A DNA stretch of 64,000 nucleotides. Origin: Chryseobacterium sediminis. Its GTDB lineage: Bacteria > Bacteroidota > Bacteroidia > Flavobacteriales > Weeksellaceae. How positions within the stretch are numbered: position 1 is the stretch's first letter; each line of letters starts with the position of its first letter. The stretch is from assembly GCF_008386505.1 (NCBI RefSeq), contig NZ_VUNZ01000006.1, positions 62,001-126,000 on the forward strand. Direction: 5' to 3'. Below, piece after piece: positions 1 to 8,800 of this stretch. The position numbers were made by a program, and so were the translations under genes. Below the pieces are notes generated by a model that was given only the letters and a program-made list of their open reading frames with translations, had not been told where the DNA came from and ran no database searches.

Positions 1-1
1 A

Positions 2-523
2 TTTGGTGTAGATGATAAAATGATACGGAAAATGCTCAGAGATGGAGATGGGCCCACTGTTATAATGAATAAAAGTATACAACATTTGGCGCAATTTGAT
101 CCAGAGAATCCCGATGTTATTACAATAGATTCTGGCGTAGTAAATACGGTTTCAAAAAATAAAGGAAATAAAAAGTATATTGATAATTTAGCAGAAATAA
201 TAATTCATGAAGGTGGTCATTGGGCAGACTATGCAATTGACCATCATTCCAAGGAATCTGAACCACTTTTTAAGACGAGTTTTAAATCAAAAAGTGGTAT
301 TGGAGATGTAGGAGATAATTGGGAAACTGTTTATTTTGGAACAGATACTCAATTTTCTGCTTCTGATCGTGACATAATTACTGAAAAGTTTGATGGAATT
401 AGGAGGAATAATGCTGCAAAAGATTTTAGGAAACAACGTGAAATCAGGGACTTAAAATCACAAAAAATGCCATCTATTTATAAAAAACCAAAAGATAATT
501 TGCGAGTAAGACCATGTTATTAA
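2..523 (+). CDS. C-terminal end of a probable polymorphic toxin, metallopeptidase-like (partial)
   Basis: The frame is open to the left window edge, so this is probably the end of a longer protein and the ATG at 20 need not be the real start. The visible part has an HEGGH motif (bases 206-220) followed by WADYAID. It resembles the HExxH zinc-binding helix of metallopeptidase toxin domains found at the C-termini of Rhs or other polymorphic toxins. The last 40 residues are basic and charged. A lipoprotein gene follows 19 bases later and could be the immunity protein. The toxin reading is inferred from the motif, the truncation and the neighbours; no Rhs core repeats are visible. A stand-alone metallopeptidase-like protein is the alternative. 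Confidence 0.6.
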   Translation, partial: FGVDDKMIRKMLRDGDGPTVIMNKSIQHLAQFDPENPDVITIDSGVVNTVSKNKGNKKYIDNLAEIIIHEGGHWADYAIDHHSKESEPLFKTSFKSKSGIGDVGDNWETVYFGTDTQFSASDRDIITEKFDGIRRNNAAKDFRKQREIRDLKSQKMPSIYKKPKDNLRVRPCY

Positions 524-542
524 CCCAAAATCCCTAAATAAT

Positions 543-1118
543 ATGAATTTTAAAACTAAAATAGTTATAATTTTATTATCCTCTTTATTACTTACGAATT
601 GTAAGGAGGAATTGAAAAAATGTGTAAGCCAATCTACCGATACTAATGTAAAACTATATAATGATTTAACAGATCAGTTGATATTTTATTATTTTGGAGA
701 TAATTATTTAGGTGAAAAAAAATATTTTGATAGTTTAAGAGTAGCTTGGCTTAAAAATAGTGATGATAAATATGGCGAAGAGAGGACAAAAGCTCATAAC
801 AACCTTTTTAATAATCCTGAAAAATTTTGCAATTTGTATATAGATTCTACTAAAAATAAAAATATATATTTCTGGACAGATAATACCGAAGTTTATTTAA
901 AACGCATAAAAAGAACGAAGGATTCTTTTAAAAACTTTTCTAATAGTCCAGATATTAAAAATTTAAGCATACGAAGTTCTATAAAAGCAAATCAATTTAA
1001 TTTGTGTACCGCAAAAGTATTAGATCTGGCAGAGTATGATAAACATACAAATGAATGTGAGATAGGTGTTGTCTATTTTTCAGAGATTGTATTTGATCCT
1101 TCTAAAAAAGAGCATTAG
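543..1118 (+). CDS. Lipoprotein, candidate immunity protein, probably frameshifted at its 3' end
   Basis: The 191-residue product begins with a short basic n-region, a hydrophobic stretch and the lipobox LLTNC, so it should be a lipoprotein with its lipid on Cys20. The family is not recognised. Its place right after a metallopeptidase-like toxin end suggests a periplasmic immunity protein, but this is inference. The frame stops at 1118 just after a run of six A (1104-1109). The -1 frame stays open to 1231 and reads like the natural beta-rich ending (ALVFVEHYF, then WEIEDSMLVS). One more A would give a protein of about 229 residues. The stop at 1118 may therefore be a sequencing error, a real indel, or a slippage site. 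Confidence 0.6.
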   Translation: MNFKTKIVIILLSSLLLTNCKEELKKCVSQSTDTNVKLYNDLTDQLIFYYFGDNYLGEKKYFDSLRVAWLKNSDDKYGEERTKAHNNLFNNPEKFCNLYIDSTKNKNIYFWTDNTEVYLKRIKRTKDSFKNFSNSPDIKNLSIRSSIKANQFNLCTAKVLDLAEYDKHTNECEIGVVYFSEIVFDPSKKEH

Positions 1119-1231
1119 TATTTGTTGAACATTATTTTAAAAATTATCTGCATAGAGCCTTTGTATTTGAACTAATATTGCATGATAATTATTGGGAAAT
1201 AGAAGATTCTATGTTAGTGTCAACTTCCTAA
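1104..1231 (+). pseudogene. Detached 3' end of the lipoprotein gene (-1 frame after A6)
   Basis: From the A6 run at 1104-1109 the -1 frame encodes about 40 further residues, ending in the TAA at 1229-1231. They alternate hydrophobic and polar residues and end in a Trp-containing strand and a Ser-rich tail, as small flavobacterial lipoproteins often do. There is no start codon or promoter for this piece. It is best read as the continuation of the gene at 543. Confidence 0.5.
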
Positions 1232-1320
1232 TTTCCGGCTATTTACGCGATGGCTCCCCGCTGCGCAAAATCTCCCTACTTTGAGGTGAAAAAAATCAAA
1301 TAACTTAATTCAATATTAAA

Positions 1321-1347
1321 AAAAACCTTGCAAAATGCGGGGTTTTT
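1321..1347 (+). terminator. Rho-independent terminator
   Basis: AAAAACCTTGCA (1321-1332) pairs with TGCGGGGTTTTT (1336-1347), with two G-T wobbles and a 3-base loop. The stem runs into a T tract. It would end transcription of the toxin and lipoprotein genes and has a homologous partner at 1932-1958. Confidence 0.7.
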
Positions 1348-1371
1348 AATTAAACAAGAATTACTAATTCC

Positions 1372-1379
1372 TATTTTTG
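1372..1379 (+). promoter_or_regulatory. -7 promoter box for the orphan gene at 1404
   Basis: TATTTTTG fits the Bacteroidetes -7 consensus TAnnTTTG and lies 24 bases before the ATG at 1404. It is the duplicated counterpart of the nuclease box at 1983-1990. Confidence 0.5.
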
Positions 1380-1403
1380 CCGAATGAAAAGATTTAAGTA
1401 ACT

Positions 1404-1868
1404 ATGGAGAATGTTTTTTTTGATTATAAAATAGATTTAATAACAATCAAAGAGGAAAGTAAAGTAGATTTTAAAGCTTTTGAAATTCATGATTTAAAGA
1501 GTTTTTTTAATGGAAAAATATTTGTGTTTTTTCAATATAAAAGTAAAAGAAATTTTATAATACTTGAGACAGGTATTATAGACTATATTTTGCAATTTGA
1601 TGATTTGATTTTATCTATTGAAAAAGGAATTTATAAGACTTTTACGATCTCTTGTGATTATTATAGTAATAATTTTATATATGAGTATTCAAATGTTAAT
1701 AACAGTCTAATTATTAATGAAGGGAATGCTGATTTATATACAATATCTTGTAATTATGCTGATTTTAAAAAAGCATACTTGAAATTTAGGAAAAGGGCAT
1801 TGCGTGAATTAAATGTTTTATATCCGGATTTAATTAATAATAAGGTCTTTAACGAGCATTTTTCATAA
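1404..1868 (+). CDS. Hypothetical protein, possible orphan immunity protein
   Basis: The 154-residue product is rich in Phe, Tyr, Ile and Asn and has no signal peptide or clear membrane segment, so it is probably cytoplasmic. The N-terminal half looks beta-rich; the C-terminal part (KKAYLKFRKRALREL) looks helical and basic. I do not recognise the family. Its coding DNA is very AT-rich, more so than the nuclease gene downstream, and it lies between two direct repeats. This position behind a toxin tail is typical of extra immunity genes in polymorphic toxin loci, so that role is suggested but unproven. Confidence 0.6.
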   Translation: MENVFFDYKIDLITIKEESKVDFKAFEIHDLKSFFNGKIFVFFQYKSKRNFIILETGIIDYILQFDDLILSIEKGIYKTFTISCDYYSNNFIYEYSNVNNSLIINEGNADLYTISCNYADFKKAYLKFRKRALRELNVLYPDLINNKVFNEHFS

Positions 1869-1931
1869 GAGCTAGTCTTACCAAAAAAAATCTTCTGACT
1901 TTGAGGAAAAATGATAGAAATTCTTAAAGCT

Positions 1932-1958
1932 AAAAATCTCGCAAAACGCGAGGTTTTT
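1932..1958 (+). terminator. Rho-independent terminator
   Basis: The arm 1932-1942 (core TCTCGC) pairs with 1948-1958 (core GCGAGG) across a 5-base loop, and is followed by a T run. It would terminate the gene at 1404. Confidence 0.7.
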
Positions 1959-1961
1959 TAA

Positions 1962-1990
1962 TTTGTAATGACGACTAATCCCTATATTTG
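1962..1990 (+). promoter_or_regulatory. Promoter of the secreted nuclease gene
   Basis: TTTG at 1962-1965 and TATATTTG at 1983-1990, 17 bases apart, match the Bacteroidetes consensus. The ATG at 1995 is only 5 bases past the -7 box. The message would then be leaderless or nearly so, unless the ATG at 2007 is used. Confidence 0.6.
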
Positions 1991-1994
1991 CTGA

Positions 1995-2519
1995 ATGAAA
2001 CGATTAATGTTGGCGTACCTGTTTTTCCCTGTATTTCTATTCTCACAGACTACCGGAAAAGTGATCAAAATTTCAGACGGAGATACCATTACTTTACTGC
2101 TGAAAGGCAATCAGCAAAAAAAAATCAGACTGGCCGAAGTTGATTGTCCGGAAAGCGGACAGGCATTTGGGAAAAATGCGAAACAGTTTACCTCTGCTCA
2201 GGTATTCGGGAAAACGGTAAGCTTTATTGAAACGAATACAGACCGCTACGGGAGATCTATTGCAAAGGTTTATTATGATGATGGAAAATATCTTTCCAAA
2301 GAGCTTATCAAAGCAGGAATGGGATGGTGGTATTTTTCTTACTCCAAAGATGCTTCTCTAGGTAAAATTCAGGAAAATGCTAAAAATAAAAAAGCCGGTC
2401 TTTGGCAGGATATTAATGCTGTTGCTCCATGGGATTACCGTAAAATGAAACGTGAGCTTAGAAATAATAAGAAAATCGAGGCTGCTAAAACCGGACCAAA
2501 AGCAAAAGGAGTAGCATAA
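1995..2519 (+). CDS. Secreted thermonuclease-like (SNase) protein
   Basis: The 174-residue product has an N-terminal signal peptide (cleavage likely after LFSQ, residue 18) and one staphylococcal-nuclease fold domain. DGDT (28-31) and IRLAEVDCPE (44-53) supply the equivalents of catalytic Arg35, Asp40 and Glu43. DRYGR (83-87) supplies the second catalytic Arg. It should cut DNA or RNA in a calcium-dependent way in the periplasm or outside the cell. The tail after residue 150 is lysine-rich. The ATG at 2007 is a possible alternative start but would lose the Lys-Arg n-region of the signal peptide, so 1995 is preferred. The gene stands alone between two terminators. Confidence 0.9.
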   Translation: MKRLMLAYLFFPVFLFSQTTGKVIKISDGDTITLLLKGNQQKKIRLAEVDCPESGQAFGKNAKQFTSAQVFGKTVSFIETNTDRYGRSIAKVYYDDGKYLSKELIKAGMGWWYFSYSKDASLGKIQENAKNKKAGLWQDINAVAPWDYRKMKRELRNNKKIEAAKTGPKAKGVA

Positions 2520-2602
2520 CTACTTGGGTAAAAAACTTGAAGGTATGCTAATTGATGTCTATTCCAGCATTTGAAATATTCTGATGTGATATTAAAAAAA
2601 TA

Positions 2603-2629
2603 AAACTGTCTCAAAAAATGAGACAGTTT
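2603..2629. terminator. Bidirectional terminator between convergent genes
   Basis: AAACTGTCTCA (2603-2613) and TGAGACAGTTT (2619-2629) form a perfect 11-bp stem with an A5 loop. It lies between the plus-strand nuclease and the minus-strand surface protein and can serve both. Confidence 0.8.
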
Positions 2630-2677
2630 CTGTGAACAAAAAGTATTACAACCCTAACAAGAGTGTTGTATTTTGAT

Positions 2678-5600
2678 TTAATTTCTATTTTTTACCAGAA
2701 TCCATCCAGTATAAGAAACCAGTTTTTGAGTATCAGGATCTATCCACTTTATTTCATACCAGTACGTACCGCTGTTTACGGGAGTACCGCCGATAGTACC
2801 GTCCCATCTGAAATTATTGTTTTTCTCAGAAGAATGAATAAGCTGTCCGTATCGGTTGAAGATCCCAAACTTTAAATCCTTCAGATATGCCAGTTCAGAA
2901 TAATCCAATGTATCATTGATACCGTCATTGTTGGGAGTGATTGCGTTGATAAGATTCGGGACCAGAATCTGTACTTCTACAGGGCGACAGTTGTTAGCAT
3001 CTTTTACATAGAAAATATTTTTACCTCGTGGAAGATCTGTAAAGACATTAGAATTCTGCCATGTCATTCCATCCCTTGAATACTGATAAGGAGGTGCGCC
3101 ACCTTCTACTGTAAGGGTTACCGTGTTTCCTGTAGTTTCTATCTTCTTTACTTTTGGAACAGGAACAGACATTACTTTTACAAATTGCTTGGTTTCACAG
3201 CCATTAGAAGTCAGGATTACCCAATAATTACCTATAGAAGCAATAATAGAAGGAGTAGTAGCTCCTGTACTCCATAGATAAGATGTATAACCTGGTCCTG
3301 CATCCAGCGTAATACGTGCATCAGGGCATATATATTGATCCGTCAAAAGAGGTGAAGGTTTAGGAGGAATTACAGTTAAAGTAATTTTAGCAAAATCAAA
3401 ACATCCGTTGGCTGTGATTACTTTCACAAATACTGTGGTATTGGAAGACGTATAAGCCGTTGGAGTTGTGATTTCATTTGTTCCGTTCATCGCATCATTC
3501 AATGTCGGATAGTATTTTTTAGTCACGGGATTGGTAGTTGTGACAAGTGCTGTTGTTAGGTTGAAGGTTCCGGTATTGGGATTACTAAGAATAAAACATC
3601 CTGTAAGTGTAGTATCCTGTACATTGGGCTTCGGATAAAACTGGAGTGTTATTTTTGCATTAGCAGTACATCCTTCTACTGTTGTTACTTTTACATACAC
3701 TGTGGCATTTGCCCCAGAGGGGTAAGCATTAGCGGGAATAATTTCATTGGTTCCTGCATTTAGATCTGCCAAAGTAGGATAATATTTTCTGGTGGCAGTA
3801 GCCGGACCTCCTACAGCAGCTGTAGTAAGATCAAAAATACCCGTTCCGTTGGTTTCACAGCTTTTGACAGTAGTATTTGTTAGAATAAGAGGTTGAACAG
3901 TGATATTTACTTTTACCTGTTCACAATCCGTAAAATCCGGATCATTTCCACAGAATTTATAAGTGAAAGTATCAGTGGTTGTTCCTGTATTGGCCGTATA
4001 GGTAAGAATTCCTGTCGTTGTATTAACTGTTAAAGTTCCATTTGCGGGAGGAGTAATAATCTGTACAGTTCCCGGTACCGGAGTCTGTGTAGAATTTGTA
4101 AATGCAGGAGTAATAGCTGTAGGAGTACCTGCGCTGCAGACATTCATTGGTTTTACAGTGTTCGCCAGACAGGTGTATACTTTGTAAGGGTAAGTTGTAA
4201 GAGGGGTACATGTACTTTTAGTAATGGATACCGTATAATTTCCTGCCTGAGTGGGAGTGTAGGTATTGTTGTTGGCTCCTGGAATAGGATTTCCATTGAG
4301 ATTCCATTGATAGTGGTCAAAACCGCTTTCCACCTCTAAAACAATTCCCGGAATACATTCCCCTGAAGATTTACTGATCACCGGAATAGAATTGAATCCT
4401 GCAAAATATCCTCCATAGCCCAGATTTCCACTGCCTCCGATAATACCAGCTGTGACAGCTTTGGTGGAAGTTACGGTAACATTTCCGGAAATATTGGGAA
4501 TAGAATAAGAAACCCAGTTCGGGGTTCCGGTTACAGGAAAAGGTCCTTGTGCAACAGGAGGAGTTACTCCGTTTACTGTTACTCCGGCTCCGGTCTGTGT
4601 CAGAATATTAAGCTTTACAGAAAGCGGAGGGTAGAAAGTTGTGTAATAAGGCATTTCTCCTATTTTTCCTATCTCATCAATAACGGTAGGAAGAAAACAG
4701 TTTAAAGGTGGAATATAATTGAACCCTTCTGTCGCATCATTATCTGCAATACCCGAAAGGAGTTGATAAACATACACATTTTTTGATGCTTTGACATACA
4801 TATTGAGATGAGATGGTCCGTTAACGATATAATTCATCGCACTGACACGGTAATATTGTCCTTCGTTCAGAGTAGCAACAGGAGTAGGATTGTTGTTAAG
4901 TCTGATTTCCGTATTGTTTTCAGTAGCAACAATGATAGCGCCTTCAATTTCAGGAAGAAGATTGCCCATTCCTTTGATAAGGACAAATTCCTGACCCAGA
5001 CGTTCTACAGGAACAGACTGATCCATCACGATATCCTCTCCGTAATAAGGGGGTGCCATTCCAAACTGACCATGATAATTTCCGTTAGTTACTGATACAG
5101 GTTTGGTAGATTCTATTTTAGCACCGATAAAACCATCCTTATTTCCCGGTTTATTGGCAAATCCTGCAAATATATAAGATTGGCCTTTATTAAGAGTAAT
5201 TGTAATACTGGGATGGGTAAGTCCGTTGAAGTTATTATAAAACCAGGTAGTCATCGCATACCCGGAAACTTTAACTTGGGTATTATCCTCCGTAGCCAAG
5301 ATACCACAGGTGAAGTTCTGACTGATCTGGTTATTCATCAATGGTGAATATACCGCATAAAACTTGGTTCCAATTCCGGCCTTTCCCTTGGATGTCAAAA
5401 TTTCCCCGTGATTGATTTCCGAAAACCTGTAGGTTGCAAAGAAAGGTAAATCACCATGAAGGTAGAGACCTCTTGTTTTTACACTCATGGCATCGGTTGT
5501 ATTCTGACCCGTCATCAGGTTCCATGGAACATCAAAAGTCTGTGGATTTCCTTTACTGATAGTAACAGTTCCTATTACCGTATTATTATTGTAAATCGTA

Positions 5601-5764
5601 ACGGGAAAAGGAGTAGTACTATCCGTAGAAAGATACAGTGCCTGTTTGGGTGAACCGTTTGAAGAACTTGCGACCATAGGAGCAAACCAGTGATCTGTAT
5701 CCCGCTGTGCATAAACAGTAGAAGATAAGAGTAACAGAATAAAAATAAATAAGATCCTTTTCAT
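2678..5764 (-). CDS. Large surface protein with IgGFc-binding-like region and T9SS type B sorting domain
   Basis: The 1028-residue product has a Sec signal peptide (cleavage near VYAQ, residue 20). An N-terminal half resembles the IgGFc-binding domain family (YNNNTVIGTVTISKGNP near 57, and VERLGQEFVLIKG). Several Ig-like or bacterial cadherin-like beta domains follow. The last 90 residues are a type B sorting domain (ITPNNDGINDTLDY, then the GTYWYEIKW and GWILVKNR ending). It should cross the inner membrane by Sec and the outer membrane by T9SS, and stay on the surface or be released. Its role is probably adhesion or matrix. It is a clear paralogue of the gene upstream at 5822, only 57 bases away and on the same strand. 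Confidence 0.88.
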   Translation of the reverse strand: MKRILFIFILLLLSSTVYAQRDTDHWFAPMVASSSNGSPKQALYLSTDSTTPFPVTIYNNNTVIGTVTISKGNPQTFDVPWNLMTGQNTTDAMSVKTRGLYLHGDLPFFATYRFSEINHGEILTSKGKAGIGTKFYAVYSPLMNNQISQNFTCGILATEDNTQVKVSGYAMTTWFYNNFNGLTHPSITITLNKGQSYIFAGFANKPGNKDGFIGAKIESTKPVSVTNGNYHGQFGMAPPYYGEDIVMDQSVPVERLGQEFVLIKGMGNLLPEIEGAIIVATENNTEIRLNNNPTPVATLNEGQYYRVSAMNYIVNGPSHLNMYVKASKNVYVYQLLSGIADNDATEGFNYIPPLNCFLPTVIDEIGKIGEMPYYTTFYPPLSVKLNILTQTGAGVTVNGVTPPVAQGPFPVTGTPNWVSYSIPNISGNVTVTSTKAVTAGIIGGSGNLGYGGYFAGFNSIPVISKSSGECIPGIVLEVESGFDHYQWNLNGNPIPGANNNTYTPTQAGNYTVSITKSTCTPLTTYPYKVYTCLANTVKPMNVCSAGTPTAITPAFTNSTQTPVPGTVQIITPPANGTLTVNTTTGILTYTANTGTTTDTFTYKFCGNDPDFTDCEQVKVNITVQPLILTNTTVKSCETNGTGIFDLTTAAVGGPATATRKYYPTLADLNAGTNEIIPANAYPSGANATVYVKVTTVEGCTANAKITLQFYPKPNVQDTTLTGCFILSNPNTGTFNLTTALVTTTNPVTKKYYPTLNDAMNGTNEITTPTAYTSSNTTVFVKVITANGCFDFAKITLTVIPPKPSPLLTDQYICPDARITLDAGPGYTSYLWSTGATTPSIIASIGNYWVILTSNGCETKQFVKVMSVPVPKVKKIETTGNTVTLTVEGGAPPYQYSRDGMTWQNSNVFTDLPRGKNIFYVKDANNCRPVEVQILVPNLINAITPNNDGINDTLDYSELAYLKDLKFGIFNRYGQLIHSSEKNNNFRWDGTIGGTPVNSGTYWYEIKWIDPDTQKLVSYTGWILVKNRN

Positions 5765-5821
5765 AAATTTTAAGGAAGATTAAATTAAATTGTACTTGAT
5801 GGCTGTTGTAGAGTCTTTGGT

Positions 5822-8800
5822 TTAATCTTTATTTTTCAATAAGATCCATCCGGTGTATTTAATACTGGCGTCCTGCAGAGCCGTTTCTTTCCAGGTAATT
5901 ACATACCAGTAAGTTCCGGTGAATAGTTTTTTATTGCTGAACATGCCGTCCCATGTGTAATTGTTAAAGTGTGTCCCTGTAAAAACATTATTTCCGTATC
6001 TGTCATATACCATAAAAGAGAGGTCTTTTTTATAAGCAAAATCAGCATAGGAAATCTTGTCATTAATGTTGTCTCCATTGGGAGTAATAGCATTGATAAG
6101 ATTGATGACTGTTAATTCTACTTTTATGGGTTCACAGTTATAAGAATCTTTTACATAAAACTTATTCTGTCCGTTGGGAAGGTTGATGAAGATATTAGAA
6201 TCTTGCCAGTTGACACCATCAAGAGAATACAGATAAGGAGGCTGTCCGCCAATTACGGTAAGAGTAGCCTTATTATTTTCTATATCTATAGCCTTGATAA
6301 CAGGATTGGGTGCTGCTTTTATACTAATGTTCTGCTTGGTAAAACAGTGATCATGTTCTAAAATAACCCAGTAATTTCCTACTCCTGCATTGGAAATAGA
6401 TGGAGTTGTAGCTCCGGTACTCCATTCATATGACTGATACCCAGCTCCGGCATCAAGTGTCGTTGTAGAATTAAAGCAGATAAACTGATCTTTAAGCAAA
6501 GGAGAAGGATGAGGCAGAGTAACGGTAAGAGTTACTGTTGAAATAGTGTAACAACCTGTCGCATTAATTACTTTAATATATACTGTTCCACTGCCGGAAA
6601 TGTAAGTGTTAGGATTTTGAATAACATTGATCCCGGATATGGCATCCTGCATTGTTTTATAATATTCTTTTGTAATACCTGTATCATTGGTAACCAATGC
6701 CTGGGTAAGATTAAAACTTCCTTTATCCGGCATTGAATCTATATAACAAGACGTTAAAGACACATTCCGAACCTGTGGAGAAGGATTAAACAGAAGACTG
6801 ATCTTTGCGTTGGCAGAACATCCTTCAGGAGTTGAAACCTTTACATAAATATCTTTAGGAACGGCAGATGCATAAGCATTGGCTGGTGTAATTTCATTAG
6901 CCCCGGCTGTAAGATCTGCTAAGGTAGGATAATACTTTTTAGTACTTCCTGATGGTCCGCCTACATTGGCAGTAGTAAGATCAAAAACTCCTATTCCATT
7001 ATTACTGCAGGCTTTAATTGAAGTATTGACAACATTTACGGATTGTACTGTAATATTTACCTTTACTTGTTCACAATCTATGAACTCAGGGGCATTACCA
7101 CAGAATTTATAAGTGAATGTATCCACTGTGGCTCCTGTGTTGGCTGTATAAGTAAGTACCCCCGTTGTTGGGTTTACACTGAGTATTCCATTGGCTGGAG
7201 GGCTGGTGATTTGTACAGTACCCGGAACCGGTGTTTGAGAAGAACTGCTAAAAGCTGGTGTTATAGTTAAAGGAGTTCCTGTTGAGCAAACCGTTAATGC
7301 TTTTGTTGTATTTACCAGACAGGAAAATGCTTTATATATGGGAGTTGTGGCAGGTGGGCAGCTTCCTCCTACAGATACGGTAACCGTATAATTTCCCGGT
7401 TGGGTAGGAGTATAGGTATTGCTATTCGCTCCCGGAATGGCTGTTCCATTCAGATTCCATTGATATGAAGAATAACTGTCGTCCACTTCAAGGGTCATCC
7501 CTGGGATACAGGTTCCGTTTTTCTTGGCAATAACAGGTATTGAAGAGAAACCCGCAAAATAACCACCATAACCAACATTCCCTTCACCGGCGGCAATTCC
7601 TGCAGTAACTGCTTTAGTGGACTGAACGGTAATATTTCCAGTGACATTAGATACAGAATATGATGCCCAGTTTGTATTTCCGGTTACAGGAAATGGTCCT
7701 TGGGCAGGTGTTAATGGTGTTCCATTAACTGTTACCGTTGCCCCAGATTCTGTTATAATATTGAGTTTGACAGCGGGAGTGATAGTTGTATAATAAGGTA
7801 ATATGTTGATCATCCCTATTTCATCTATTTTCTTAGGAAGAAAACAACTGAGAGGAGGTATATAATTCGCTCCAATCGTAATCTCAACAAAGGAAGTTGA
7901 GGTTCCGGCCATAAGTTGATAGACATATACCTTTTTGGTGGTCCGGATTCGCATATTGTAATGTCCGGTGCTGTTCTGATTATTATAGGAAGTAGAGTTA
8001 ATACGGTAGAATTGTCCTTCATTAAGTGTGGCTGCAGGGGTTACATCATCATTAAGATATACTTGTGTGTTATTCTCCGTTGCCGTTACTATAGCACCCT
8101 CTACATTGGCAGCAATTGGAGCCATTCCTTTAACAAGAACAAACTCATCACCCAAACGCTCTACCGGAATTGACTGGTCCATTAAAATATCGCCACCATT
8201 ATTAGAATTAATAATCTGACCATTGAAGTTTCCATTTGTGACACTTATAGGTTTATTAGATTCAATTTTAGCACCTATAAAACCAGCTTGGTTTCCTGTT
8301 TGGTTTCCTGAGCCTTCTATAATATATGATTGCCCTTTATTTAAAGTAAAAGACATTGAAGGGGTATTGACACCATTCGTCCCATTAGAAAACTGAACGG
8401 AAGAACTATAATTGGACACTGTTACTACGGTATTATCTTCAGTAGCCAGTACTCCACAGGTAAAATTATTATTGGAAGAAGAAACTGCAATAGGCCCATA
8501 AGCAACATAAAACTTGTTTCCAATACCAGCTTTTCCTTTGGATGTAAGTATTTCACCATGATTTTTTGTGGAAAACCTGAAAGTACAGAAAAAAGGTTTT
8601 TCTCCTTTTACATACAGGCCTCGCCCAGTTATCTTAAAGACCTCTGATTGTACTCCTGTAATCATATTGTCCATAGGAATATCAAAAGATTGAGGATTAC
8701 CTTTACTGATAGTTACAGTTCCTATGACGGTATTATTGTTATAAATTGTAACAGGAAAGGGAGTCATAGAATCTGTAGATAAAAATAAAGCCTGCTTATT

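Larger units (their letters stand above)
1271..1400 (+). repeat. Direct repeat copy 1: spacer, terminator, promoter and first codons of the nuclease gene
   Basis: This segment aligns imperfectly with 1891-2010. Both share ACTTTGAGG near the left end, a GC-stem terminator, a TAnnTTTG promoter box and then GAATGAAA. In this copy the nuclease start is vestigial: ATG at 1384 gives Met-Lys-Arg-Phe-Lys and a stop. The two copies flank the small gene at 1404. This points to insertion of that gene by duplication of the region in front of the nuclease. Confidence 0.7.
1891..2010 (+). repeat. Direct repeat copy 2 (parental copy with intact nuclease start)
   Basis: This is the counterpart of 1271-1400 and holds the terminator, the promoter and the true start of the nuclease gene. 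It lacks the GC-rich stretch seen just before copy 1 (about 1236-1270). Confidence 0.7.

Noticed and set aside
1236..1285. GC-rich stretch reading SGYLRDGSPLRKISLL as a gene remnant
   Set aside because: It is short, has no start codon, and only the right end belongs to the clear duplication. It may be an old element, but nothing supports a gene.
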